Below the pieces are notes generated by a model that worked only from the letters and a program-made list of their open reading frames with translations, made no database searches and was not told the origin of the DNA. A stretch of 64,000 nt of DNA. Source: Monoplex corrugatus. Taxonomy: Eukaryota > Mollusca > Gastropoda > Littorinimorpha > Ranellidae. Positions within the stretch are counted from its first letter, which is position 1. Every line of letters starts with the position of its first letter. Shown here piece after piece: positions 54,127 through 64,000 of the stretch. A program made the position numbers and the translations under genes. The DNA lies in assembly GCA_030674185.1 (NCBI GenBank), contig JAPXFY010000018.1, forward strand, positions 46,309,432 to 46,373,431, read 5' to 3'.

Positions 54127-56904
54127 ATCTATATCACTATCTCTTGTTTTCTCTCTCTCTCTCTCTCTCCCCCTCTCTCTCTCTCTCTCCACTCTCTCTC
54201 GCTCTCTCTCGCTCTCTCTCATTTTTCTTTCTTTCTCGCTTATTATCTTTCTGATTCGTGCACTTTGTCCCTTCATCCCTACCCTCCTACTCACGTTTTC
54301 CTACATTTTGCGATCCCTTTCAGGGCGGGGCCAGCCTGTATCCAGTGATTCCAGCGAACAGAAGGCCAGTGTTTCAACAACATCTTCTACACAGTCTACT
54401 TCTTCAAGCGACCAGAAGCACACAGGAGATTCAGAGTATGTACCTTCTGACGATGATTCCTTGGAGGACTTTGACACACAGGCTACCCAGACCCAGAAGT
54501 GCTCTGATGGTAGAAAACGATGGAATGGCACCATCAGGGCCCCCCTCCCTTCTGATGAATGGGCACGCAGGATGGAGCAAACAAGGAAGTTCCTACTTGA
54601 TGGTACCCTCCCCACCTTCAGCGACCGGAAGGCCAAGAACAAATTAATTTTCCATGCACGCCACAAGTATTTCCTGAATGGAAACAAGTTGATGTTCAAG
54701 AAGAGTGGGAAGGATCTGGAGGTAGTGGCCGACCAGAAGGAGCAGCTGACCATCATCCAGTGCATCCACAGTGGAATTGGCACATCCAAAGAATCAAAAG
54801 CGCTTGGTGGCCACCTGGGTTGGAACACTGTGGCAAATCACCTCTCCACCAGATACTTTTGGCCGCGTATCACACAAGACGTCAAGAAGTACATCAAATC
54901 CTGTACAGAGTGTCAGCGCAACATGGTGAGCAATTTGGAGAAGGCAGACTCTGCAACCCATCCCTGTTCCTCAAGGAGTGTGGCAAGCAAATTGGCATCG
55001 ATCTCATGGGCCCCTTCCCTGAGAGTCCAGAAGGCCATCTGTATGTGTTCACTGCCATTGATTACTTCTCCAAGTGGGTAGAACTGTTCGCCCTGAAGGA
55101 CAAAACTGCTGAATCTGTTGGAAACTGCCTCTTCTCATTAATGTGCAGGTATGGCCCCGCCAAAATACACATCACAGATCAGGGCAGAGAATTCTGCAAT
55201 GCAGTGTCTGACCGTCTGTATGGCCTTACTGGCCTGCACCACCGCATCACAGGGGCATACCATCCACAGGCCAATGGACTTTGTGAACGCCAGAATGCCA
55301 GCACCCTTACAGCTCTGAGGAAATCAGTCCAAGACCAACCCAGTGACTGGTATAAACTTCTTGACGCCATAGCCTACTCCTTCAGAGCGTCCAGAAGGCG
55401 GGCAACAGGCAGATCTCCCTTTGAGATAATGTTTGGACGCAAGATGACCCTGCCAGTTGATCTACTGCACAACAAACCTGAGGGGGATGACATCTCAGAA
55501 GAGGCGCGCAACCTGGAGATGCAACTTGAATCTGAACAACAGGAAGTCAGCCAAGAGGAGGTTTTCGAGTCAGCAAAGGCCATCCGTGAAGATATCTTCA
55601 AAACTGTGTCCCAGAACATTGCCAAGGAGCAGAGCGTCCAGAAGGACTATTTTGATAGAAGACACCAAGCAGGCAAGCCCCTTGAAGTGGGTACCAAGGT
55701 TATGAAGCGGAACATGATGCACAGCGGCAGGAAGGGTGGCAAAATGGACTACCAGTTCATGGGCCCTACACAATCGTGTCTGTGGATGCCAAGAAATCTA
55801 GATACACGCTGATTACTGAAGAGGGTAAGGTACTGGCCCAACAGGTGAATGCAAGCAACCTGAAATTGTACCACAACCCACAAGAAGAGTTCCCCCATCT
55901 GGACCTTCCAGACGCACCAGCCAACTACAAATCACGTCAACCCAAAAAGAGACCTGCTTCAGTGTTCGCCTCTTCTCAAGAATCCGCTCCAGCTTCTTCT
56001 CAAGGATCAGCACCAGACTCAGCACCCCCCTCATCACAAGAATCAGCGACTGCTTCTCAAACCTCAGAGCGCACAGAAGGCCAATGTGAAGCAACTGCCC
56101 CACCAAAACGCAAGCGCGTCAAGGTCTCATTTGCTCCATCCACAGAAGTTTCCACCAAGGAAGCCGACTGGATCAAAGTGATCCCCCCACCTGGGCCTGC
56201 TGGACGTATGGAGTTTGATGACGAGGAGGATGTGGACATGAGTATTGTGATTGGCTGCACAGAGTCTACTGAGTACTCCTTCAACCCCTGCACGACCATT
56301 GCTGAGAGGAGAGTCCTCTGCGAAAGAATGGGAGGCCTGAGCGCCCAGAAGGTCAAGTACTGCTGGAAGGTGAATGGGCACAAGATTACTGAAACTCTGG
56401 TCACCAGGAAGGTGCAAGGGGATGGGAACTGCCTCTTCCGTGCGTTGGCCTACCTTATATCTGGTGACGAAGAGGACCACCTGATGGTCAGAGCTGTCAT
56501 TACAGAAGCGATTGCCAAGGCAGGTCCAGGTTCAGTGATCCCGCAATTCACTGGGCGGGAGCCTGTCTGGAAGTACATTCTGCACACCAATATGCCACGG
56601 TCTTCAGTGTGGGGCACAGAAGTTGAAATATTCACGGCTGCCCAGATTCTGCAGATGGATATTTACACCTACACATTTGGGCAAGGCACTTCACCCGACC
56701 AGGACAAACTCTCCTGGGGTAGATTCCCCTATGTGTCTCCTGCAATGGTGGAGGAACAAAAAGCCGCACAGAAGGCCGCTGCAGAGGAGTCGAAGAAACC
56801 AGCGCAAACCATACAAGTTCACCAAGGACCAGCCTACACCGTGCGCACTTTATCTGGACAACAGCACCAGGTGCCACTATGCACCAGTGGTTGGATTCAG
56901 ATGA
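53834..56904 (+). pseudogene. Ginger1 transposase: integrase plus OTU protease, several frameshifts
   Basis: Chosen start is ATG 53834 (MEREVLDDGSIVFDIPDHIW). A probable intron 54003-54323 (GTACTG..TTTCAG) holds a (CT)n tract; its length is a multiple of three. After the linker comes the zinc-binding HHCC (H in CIHSG, H in GGHLGW, CTEC), then the catalytic core: D in GIDLMGPF (55000), D in HITDQGREF (55177), E in NGLCERQN (55285), i.e. D-x58-D-x35-E. Frame changes occur near 54945, 54985 and 55765. The last splits the GPY/F motif typical of gypsy integrases. The C-terminal part has an SQES-rich linker, KRKRVKV, then an OTU cysteine protease with DGNC (Cys 56430-56432). Its His (HYAPVV, 56875) lies in another frame after a shift near 56800. 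All domains are recognisable, but the copy is dead. Confidence 0.9.
54003..54323 (+). other. probable intron made largely of (CT)n
   Basis: Donor CTG|GTACTGAG and acceptor TTTCAG|GG bracket a (CT)n-dominated stretch of 321 bp. The exon start after it (CAGCCTGTATCCAGTGATTC) repeats the exon end before it (53940-53985), suggesting a local duplication. If not spliced it would add a Leu-Ser tract in frame. Confidence 0.55.
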
Positions 56905-57054
56905 ACGAGATGAACGAGTTTACTTTTTTACTTGTTTTTACTTGTTTACTTTGCACAAACTCATGAAAGCCAGCCTACTTTGAATGAATAACAAATAAAA
57001 AGTGTACAAAGTGTAAACTCTGATTTGAAAGCGTCTAGAAACTCAGAAAATCAT

Positions 57055-57205
57055 ATGAAAGCGTCTAGAAGGTGGTTCCGAAATATCCTGGAGGTTCCCA
57101 AATATCCTGCCGCCAGGTGCGGGATAAATGGGAATGGTTCCGAAATATCCTAGGATTTTTGGGAACCGGTTCCGATTTATCCTGGTTCCGAAATATTCTA
57201 CGACA
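57055..57205 (-). repeat. Ginger1 right terminal inverted repeat
   Basis: Inverse of the left repeat; carries the same GGATATTTCGGAACC-type reiterations, preceded by two copies of GAAAGCGTCTAGAA at about 57027 and 57058. Confidence 0.85.
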
Positions 57206-57209
57206 CCGG

Positions 57210-57306
57210 GTCACGGCGACAGCGCTACGACACAAGTAAGTATAAACAATGGTGCATACAGTGATTCCATACGTGTAGGTGTTATAAAGTAATAATGACT
57301 AATGGA
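57210..57306. repeat. palindrome, right arm, outer part
   Basis: Completes the 197-bp right arm interrupted by Ginger1. Confidence 0.95.
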
Positions 57307-58084
57307 ATCTTTGAACAAATTTAGTTTATCTTCCACCCTCGCTCCCTTAGACTTGACCAACACATACTTTACAGAACTATATTCCGGGAAAAAACGACTT
57401 TACTTCAATTCCTTTCAAATTCTTACCGCACATAGCCCAACCAACTAGTTAGAGATTATCATGCTACAATAATCTAAAATTGTAAACAACACCTCATTAG
57501 ATAAAAACAAAAAACAAACAAAGAGCTCCCAGCACCCCCACGAGAAGCTTGGCCCTGAAAGTTGAACTGTAATACCAATAAACTACGAATTATTATATAT
57601 CTCTTTTACAGGTAGCATTCCTATATACTTTATGCCTTAAATGGAGCCTCAAGTAAGTGTCAGCGAATAACAAAATGTCAACTTTGATTATTCCAAATAA
57701 GTTTACATGTGTGTTTTCTCTGAGGTGGCTTAGTGCTGGTATAGTTCTGAGCAGTCAGCTGAACTTTAAACAACAATAATAATAATGATAATAATGAATT
57801 ATTACTTTTTACCTTTATTATATATAATTATTGTTGACAACACTTAATCCAAAACATTTTGTTTGCATTGAAACTTCTAAAACCGAGTTTCAACATCCAA
57901 GTCCAATCATAACTTGTAAAAATATTTATCTAGTCCAGCCGACCACTAAAACCATCACGACTTCAAATGAAATAATAGAATTATAACGACGGATGTCAAG
58001 TTTATACGGTGCGTAAGTTGAGTGAATAGATCATTCACAGTTAGGAAAGTCTTGACGAACAGCACTGGGTGATCAATACAGCTT
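57307..58084. other. AT-rich unique sequence with remnants
   Basis: Very diverged repeat remnants near 57425-57560 (CATAGCCCAACCAACTAG .. GCTCCCAGCACCCCCACG) and 57925. An ATA-rich stretch lies at 57770-57835. No gene. Confidence 0.5.
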
Positions 58085-58800
58085 CAAGTTCAAGTTTATA
58101 TTGCTTATAGCCCAGCCGACTATTACAGCCATATCAGGGCTAACACCAAATAATACAGATTAAAGCATTGTAGAGTTGGAGGAGGTTGCAGGAAAATGTT
58201 ATCATTTCTACGTGTCTAAAGCTGTTTCATTGGACGAGGTTACATACAATGTTTACATCAATACTACCTTTAACAGTCTTTTGAAAGAGGCCATAAAAAT
58301 AGATCCCCTATGCAGCACAGATTCAGCGCATGTTCGGTTCCTATTGCTTATAGCCCAGCCGACCACTAGAACCATATCAGGGCTAACACCACGTTAAAAA
58401 CGACACCAGAGTTTTAAGTAAAAACATAACAGTGAAAAACCAGGCTCATCATTATTCTTACAAGTCTAAAAATGCATTAAAGAAAAAATATTCTCATGAG
58501 AAGAATCATATCAAGATGAAATCTAACTCGTAAAAACTGGAAAATCGCATCAGATGACGTCCAGAAGAGGTCTTTAAGCATCCGCCGTGTAGTCCTTTAT
58601 GTCTACATCGTGCAAGTCAAGAATTCATAAGCGTCTGATGCTCAAACGGCTCTTCGCCAAGGTGCATATATATATAATATATATAATATATATACCACGG
58701 TGCTTCTTCACTATTAGAAAAGGTAAGAATGATGTGGGATGTGTGAACGTGTGTAGCCTACAAGCGCATGTTAAATATCACATGAAAAATAGCATCGTTA
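58085..58800 (-). pseudogene. LINE-A 3' ends with ORF2 remnant
   Basis: Short core at about 58088-58150. A longer copy runs from about 58335 through the 3' UTR into a decayed ORF2 end to about 58790, interrupted by an (AT)n run at 58666-58694. Confidence 0.7.
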
Positions 58801-58837
58801 CATACTAGGCAAAATCTGCAGAAAACGCCCACTTGCA

Positions 58838-59085
58838 ACTATACAGAAATATAGACTAAAACAGAAATATAGACTAAAACAGAAATATAGACTAAAACAG
58901 AAATATAGACTAAAACAGAAATATAGACTAAAACAGAAATATAGGCTAAAACAGAAATATAGACTAAAACAGAAATATAGACTAAAACAGAAATATAGAC
59001 TAAAACAGAAATATAGACTAAAACAGAAATATAGACTAAAACAGAAATATAGACTAAAACAGAAATATAGACTAAAACAGAAAAG
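58838..59085. repeat. 18-bp tandem repeat, about 13 units
   Basis: Unit ACAGAAATATAGACTAAA, nearly perfect, with one G variant (ATAGGC) near 58945. Confidence 0.98.
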
Positions 59086-59346
59086 ACGGCTGTACGGCCT
59101 ACCCGGCTATATTAGCAAGATTTTATGTGGTAAATTCAGTGTAAGAAAACAAAAGAAAAAAAACCCAAGAGGGCTGCGGATGGAAAGACAATAAATACAA
59201 AAATACAAATATCACAGACAGCAAGTGAACAACTTATTCATACAACTGTAATACGAACAGTATTAAGTCTAAAGAGTGATTTGAAAACCACGAAGCTGAA
59301 ATAATTGCTAACAAACTTGATGTTCACTGATCACCCTTCAATACTG
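59086..59346. other. AT-rich sequence, no gene
   Basis: Nothing recognised. Confidence 0.5.
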
Positions 59347-59396
59347 TTATTATTGTTGTTTAAAGCCCAGCCGACTGGCAAAGCCATATCAGGGCT
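59347..59396 (-). mobile_element. minimal Rep-B 3' end, 50 bp
   Basis: Tail TTATTATTGTTGTTTAAAGC plus core to CAGGGCT only, between perfect 14-bp duplications ACCCTTCAATACTG (59333-59346 and 59397-59410). Confidence 0.93.
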
Positions 59397-59410
59397 ACCC
59401 TTCAATACTG

Positions 59411-60112
59411 AAACTGCACTTCAAATGTCTAAGGGGACTGGAAACTGGGACACCTGCAACCACACAACACCACTGATAAAACACGGAAACTAGCTGTTGT
59501 GTTCAATTACCTTGACACTTTTCTGGCAAAACTACACTACAGTTTGGTCGTTACGTCTTACGGCTCAATTAGCCAGCACAGCGTGTGGTCTAAAGTCAAC
59601 GGTTTCTGGGTATCTGTCGTGTGGAAGTTAACGTGTGTGACCTAGGCTTAAAACGTTGCACATCGACCGCTGAGTAACAACGTACCTAAAAACTTATCAT
59701 CATCATTATGTGCCCTGCCGCCTGGCGTTGGCGATCATGGCCCTCCATAGAAACTATTTTCCCTTGTCGCTGAAAGTACATCTCCCACCCTCTCTGTCCT
59801 CAACCATCTGCTCTTTGAATGTCCTATCTTACTTACGACATATAAAAATAACACACTTGATTTTTCATGTACTGACTCTAGAGATATCCTTTACAACAAA
59901 AATAATGATATTTCGGTAGTCCAGCTGATTCTCAGATCCCCTGTTGGCAGATTGTTATGAAGAGTTAATTCATTGTTGTCCGTTATTAATTGACACTGTT
60001 GACTTAAATGTTCTGAATTATTATTTGTAATTGTTCCCCTTCTTGCATTCAAACTTCCACTACCCCTTCCCATCCCCATCCCACCCCACCCCTTTTTTCC
60101 CCTGTGTGATGA
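59411..60112. other. unique sequence, no gene
   Basis: Nothing recognised. Confidence 0.5.
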
Positions 60113-60340
60113 TTGCACAAGCGAGACAGAAAATAAACGGAAGAGATGACAGAAAAAGGAACAAGGCAGAAATAAAAACAGTGTCAGAAAAGCGGAATTT
60201 TCTAGCATGGAATTTCCAAAAGGTGGATACTATTTACACTGAAAGAGCCCCCCGGCATCCCCACATGGGAAAGTTCATCATAAACAATTTGCATTCCCAT
60301 GCAAGTCTTCGCTCACTTTTCGCACGCACACAGTAATGGT
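60113..60340 (-). mobile_element. Rep-B 5'-end fragment
   Basis: From GCAAGCGAGACAGAAAATAA to CCCCCGGCATCCCCACATGG near 60270; core absent. Confidence 0.7.
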
Positions 60341-60890
60341 TAAATTATTGTTATTGTTATTTTTATTTGAAGCCCACCCGACTGCGTAAAGCCATTTCAG
60401 GCCTATAACCGTTTCAAAACATACACAGTACTGCGAGAGTAAAACAAAAAAGGAAAAGAAAATTAAGTATACATATCAATGCATTCGCACGCATAATTAA
60501 GGAGATGCCCCTGGCGTTAACCACACTGTCCAATCTATCACACAGGAGATTTTTAAAAAAACATTTGAATACAACTTTAAACATAACTATGGACATTAAA
60601 AGATACAAATTACCTACAACTGCTTCCGCCGATCTTATTTCTCTTGGGCCAAATATGCACTTAATCCCATGTACCCAATTATCAATCCTAAGGTAAATAC
60701 GACTTTACCGAGCACATACAGGTGACTAGACCAGCAAGGCAGAAAATGATGGGAAGAAATGACAGAAAGCAAAGGAACAAGCAGAAACAGATTGACAGAA
60801 AAGAGGACATTTCGAGCACAGAATCTCCAAAAGGTGGGGATACTATTTATGTTGAAAAAACCCGCAGCATCCCCACGGGGGTCTTATCAG
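60341..60890 (-). mobile_element. Rep-B copy, full length
   Basis: Tail (TTATTG)n, degenerate core, all blocks. Terminal hairpin GTGGGGAT (about 60834) / ATCCCCAC (about 60870) perfect. Confidence 0.88.
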
Positions 60891-61080
60891 GGCTAACAAC
60901 ACGTTGAAAACGACACCCAAGTTTAACGTAGAAAAATGACAGTTAAAAACTAAGCTCACCACCATTATCGTCACAAGTCTAAAATGCATTTTAACAAACA
61001 CGTTCTCATACGCAAAATCATATCAAGATAAAATCTATTGATCTCTTGTAAAAGCTGGAAAATTGCATCCGGAGTATATA
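60891..61080 (-). mobile_element. LINE-A fragment lacking its 3' tail
   Basis: Begins inside the core (TTATCAGGGCTAACAACACG) directly after the Rep-B end, and ends in GGAAAATTGCATCCGGAG. Confidence 0.7.
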
Positions 61081-61085
61081 TTACA

Positions 61086-61089
<4 letters not shown>

Positions 61090-61165
<76 letters not shown>

Positions 61166-61180
61166 CGTGTGTGTGTGTTG
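61090..61180. repeat. (GT)n microsatellite
   Basis: About 33 GT units then a CG-rich edge. Confidence 0.98.
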
Positions 61181-61910
<730 letters not shown>

Positions 61911-62480
61911 AGTAAGCAAATATTAAGGGGTAATTGAGTTTTCAAAAGTTTTTGTAAAACCAGTTAACTGAACATGTTAGTTCCATCACCTTGCTGTGTG
62001 CATTACAAGTGCCAAAACTTGTTTCCAATGAACTGGAAGCAAAACAAGGGGGAAAAATATCGACCGACTCTCCCAACTATGTGAGGGCGAATAGTAGCTT
62101 TGATGGTTTTTTTCCCATTCGTTTGTTTGTTTTCTTGTTTTCTTGTTTGCTTGTTTGCTTGTTTGTTTGTTTGGCTTTTTTTTGTTGTTGTCGTTTTTGA
62201 GCATTCAATCTCCGTCCTATTTGGAGTTCGGAGTTTATTCAAGAGGCAATCATCCCAATCAGGCAGTTCCATAAGTGCGCCACCTAACGTGCCATTCGTT
62301 TTCTGGAAGAGTCCTTCAGTCTACACAAAACCCTATGCGCTCTTGAAGTCTTGAAATGGAAGGGGAGGAGCGGAAGGGGGCAAGAAAACAATCTATGAAA
62401 CACTAAGCTGACACCACAAGAATGATTGGAGCATTAAGATGGGCAGCGAACAGGGCAGTTTTTCTGCCGCAAGCTGGGAC
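61911..62480. repeat. (GTTT)n-like stretch in unique sequence
   Basis: TTGTTTGC-type repeats at about 62118-62172. No gene. Confidence 0.7.
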
Positions 62481-62482
62481 TG

Positions 62483-62908
62483 TTACTGTTACTTTTTGTT
62501 TAAAACCCAGCCGACTGCGTAAATTCATACCAGGGCTATAACCCTTTCAAAACATACACAATACTTCAACAGGACAACAACAACAACAACAACAAAACAA
62601 AAACAAAAAAGGAGAAGGAAATTAAATATACATATCAAAGCATTGGTGCATATAATCTAAGATGCCCCTGGCGTTGACCACGCCATCAAATTTATCGCAC
62701 AGGGGATTTAAACAAACGTACATGAATACAAACTGACACATACCTAAGGACACTAACACATATATAAAAAAAGGGCTAAACTACCTAAAATTGCTTCCGC
62801 GTATCTCATTTGCCTAGAGCCAAAAAAGCACTTAATACATGTACCCAATTATCAATCCTAAGAGAAAATACGTAGGACTTTATCGAACGCGTACAGATGA
62901 ATGTACCA
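62483..62908 (-). mobile_element. Rep-B copy flanked by a 37-bp imperfect direct repeat
   Basis: Tail TTACTGTTACTTTTTGTTT, core with CGTAAATTC, blocks to GTACAGATGAATGTACCA. Flanks GCGAACAGGGCAG..GGGACTG (62446-62482) and GCAAACAAGGCAG..GGGACTG (62909-62945) are similar along about 37 bp, longer than usual here. Confidence 0.75.
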
Positions 62909-62945
62909 GCAAACAAGGCAGTCTTTCTGTCGCAGACTGGGACTG

Positions 62946-63785
62946 AACTCGAGACGTAGTTACCTCGAGATACCAAAATATCGAAACCTGTGTCCATTGT
63001 TCTATCAAAAGAGCGAACCAGCCAACTGAAATATATGGCCCATCTGAGGGCTGAACTATTGATATCCACCCACGATATTCGCATGGCAGACTAAACAACC
63101 AAACTCAAAATGATATACAACAGAAAACGAAAAGCAAAGAAAAGCGGAAAAAAAGGAAAGAAATATAAACAGAAGGAAAAAGAACAAAACTCTTAAGGAG
63201 TAAATCATTCGTTGTCTTCTGACGGCGAACGCAAGGAAAAAAATTTGGAAAACAAACTTTGACCCGACGCTTGCTGTTCAGTTCGTAAACAAACGCAGAT
63301 AAATGCAAAAATAAAACAAAATAAACACCCACAAGTACAAAAAAGAAAACGAGCACAAAGAAAGAGTAACCCCCCCCCCCCAAAAAACAACAACAAAAAA
63401 ACAAACAAACAACAAACAACAACAAAAACCCAAAGAACAATCAAACAAAAGCAAGTTCCGAGTCTCTGGAGTGTGAGGATGAAGAAAAGTTCAGTTAAAG
63501 TCGTTATGACCTTAAGTTTCGTTCTCCGCTTCATAAACAAACAAAAAACAAAGCAAGACCAAAACAAACAGAAACCAAAACAATGGAAAAAAAAAAAAGA
63601 AAAGAGAAAACTTGCCAAGTTGTGAAGGAGTATTTCATAAAAGGAGATTTGAAAAACGACAGAATGAATGATACAAAGAAAAAAAGAGAAAAACAGTCAG
63701 AATGTTTGTTGGCAACGGTTTCTCAATCACAGAGAGATGGATTCTCATGGGGTTTGGGGGTCATACATTCTGCCTGAAAGTTGTC
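62946..63785. other. A-rich unique sequence, no gene
   Basis: Includes C10 and (CAAA)n-like runs near 63370-63430 and A-runs near 63585. Low-complexity frames are not genes. Confidence 0.6.
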
Positions 63786-63792
63786 ATTACAT

Positions 63793-63866
63793 GAGCGCGT
63801 GGCTTAGGGGATGATGAAGCACACGCCTACGACGTCAGACACCCAGGTTCGATTCCGGCCTGAAAG
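63793..63866 (+). ncRNA. tRNA-like pol III promoter module (SINE head?)
   Basis: TGGCTTAGGGG (63800-63810) fits a tRNA A box and GGTTCGATTCC (63846-63856) fits a B box, spaced as in tRNAs. The acceptor halves (GAGCGCG versus GGCCTGA) do not pair and no clean anticodon stem is seen, so it is not a functional tRNA. A tRNA-derived SINE head is likely. A T-run and (CT)n follow at 63871. Confidence 0.6.
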
Positions 63867-64000
63867 TGATTTTTTCTCTCTCTCCTCTATCTCTCTCTGT
63901 TTCGAGTTGAAAAATGCCATTAAGTCATCACCAGTACTATATTACTGCATTACATAGTAATTCTCCAATGCTGTATAGTTGTTTTAAATGGTAACAACTA

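Larger units (their letters stand above)
53281..57205 (+). mobile_element. Ginger1 DNA transposon, 3.9 kb
   Basis: Begins TGTCACATGATATTTCGG and ends with the inverse ATATTCTACGACA, flanked by CCGG (53277-53280, 57206-57209). CCGG duplications, TGT..ACA ends and a gypsy-type integrase fused to an OTU protease are the published characters of Ginger1. Joining the flanks at CCGG restores the palindrome arm exactly, so the boundaries are certain. Confidence 0.93.

Noticed and set aside
51770..57205. One large Ty3/gypsy retrotransposon spanning RT fragment and integrase
   Set aside because: The RT fragment lies outside the palindrome and outside the CCGG-bounded element; no LTRs are present and the integrase carries an OTU domain, as in Ginger1.
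62930..63030. Second tRNA-like module on the minus strand (GGTTTCGAT with an upstream TTGGCTGGTTCG)
   Set aside because: B-box match is poor, the A-box is off-consensus and no arms pair; too weak to report.

Overview
This window is animal (eukaryotic) nuclear DNA made almost entirely of mobile elements and simple repeats. Long (GT)n and (CT)n microsatellites, spliced-looking ORFs, several non-LTR retrotransposon lineages, a Tc1 transposon and a Ginger1 transposon rule out a prokaryote. The mixture suggests a lophotrochozoan, probably a marine gastropod mollusc. That assignment is an inference from repeat style; no host gene identifies the species. The only host coding traces I can propose are a short terminal exon at the left edge (2-64) and a small candidate spliced gene on the minus strand (22225-22675). 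Both are weak.

Two repeat families dominate. LINE-A is the 3' part of an RNase H-bearing, I/Nimb-like LINE. Its copies run from about 40 bp to about 0.8 kb and end in a (TGAAC)n-like tail. The longer ones retain a CCHC zinc knuckle and pieces of RNase H. Rep-B is a unit of about 540 bp whose 3' tail is (AACAAT)n-like. The families share a 35-bp 3' core that can fold as a hairpin (AGCCC/GGGCT). By eye about 80 cores are present and every one lies in the same orientation (element sense = minus strand), although many have their own target-site duplications.

Layout. 1-9.3 kb: microsatellites, tandemly duplicated Rep-B/unique units and LINE-A copies. 9.35-9.80 kb: an 11-unit satellite. 10.4-14.9 kb: repeats, a piggyBac-type MITE (11237-11966) carrying a LINE-A, and LINE-A ORF fragments. 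15.5-16.1 kb: a microsatellite block. 16.3-19.9 kb and 20.6-27.1 kb: two diverged copies of a segmental duplication (a third, partial copy is at 14.2-14.9 kb). The first carries a pogo-like MITE and a 14-unit satellite. The second carries a 4.1-kb insertion that itself holds an RTE-like retrotransposon. 27.1-28.3 and 35.3-37.2 kb: another duplicated pair. 30.27-31.5 kb: a 78-81-bp minisatellite derived from the LINE-A zinc-knuckle region. 32222-33793: a Tc1 element. 38.5-40.9 kb: Rep-B split by an intact-ORF RTE. 42.6-47.4 kb: LINE-A copies including RNase H. 48.1-51.7 kb: Rep-B split by an endonuclease/RT retrotransposon. 51.8-52.1 kb: a Ty3/gypsy RT fragment. 52964-57306: a near-perfect palindrome interrupted by a Ginger1 transposon (integrase plus OTU protease, CCGG target duplication). 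58-64 kb: more repeats, an 18-bp tandem array, long CA/GT tracts and a tRNA-like pol III promoter module at the end.

The genes do not form a host pathway. They are replication genes of selfish elements (transposases, reverse transcriptases, endonuclease, RNase H), most broken. The biological interest lies in how they inserted: one-sided orientation, very short retroposed 3' ends, a recurrent insertion site inside Rep-B, and paralogous empty sites that allow insertions to be read directly.
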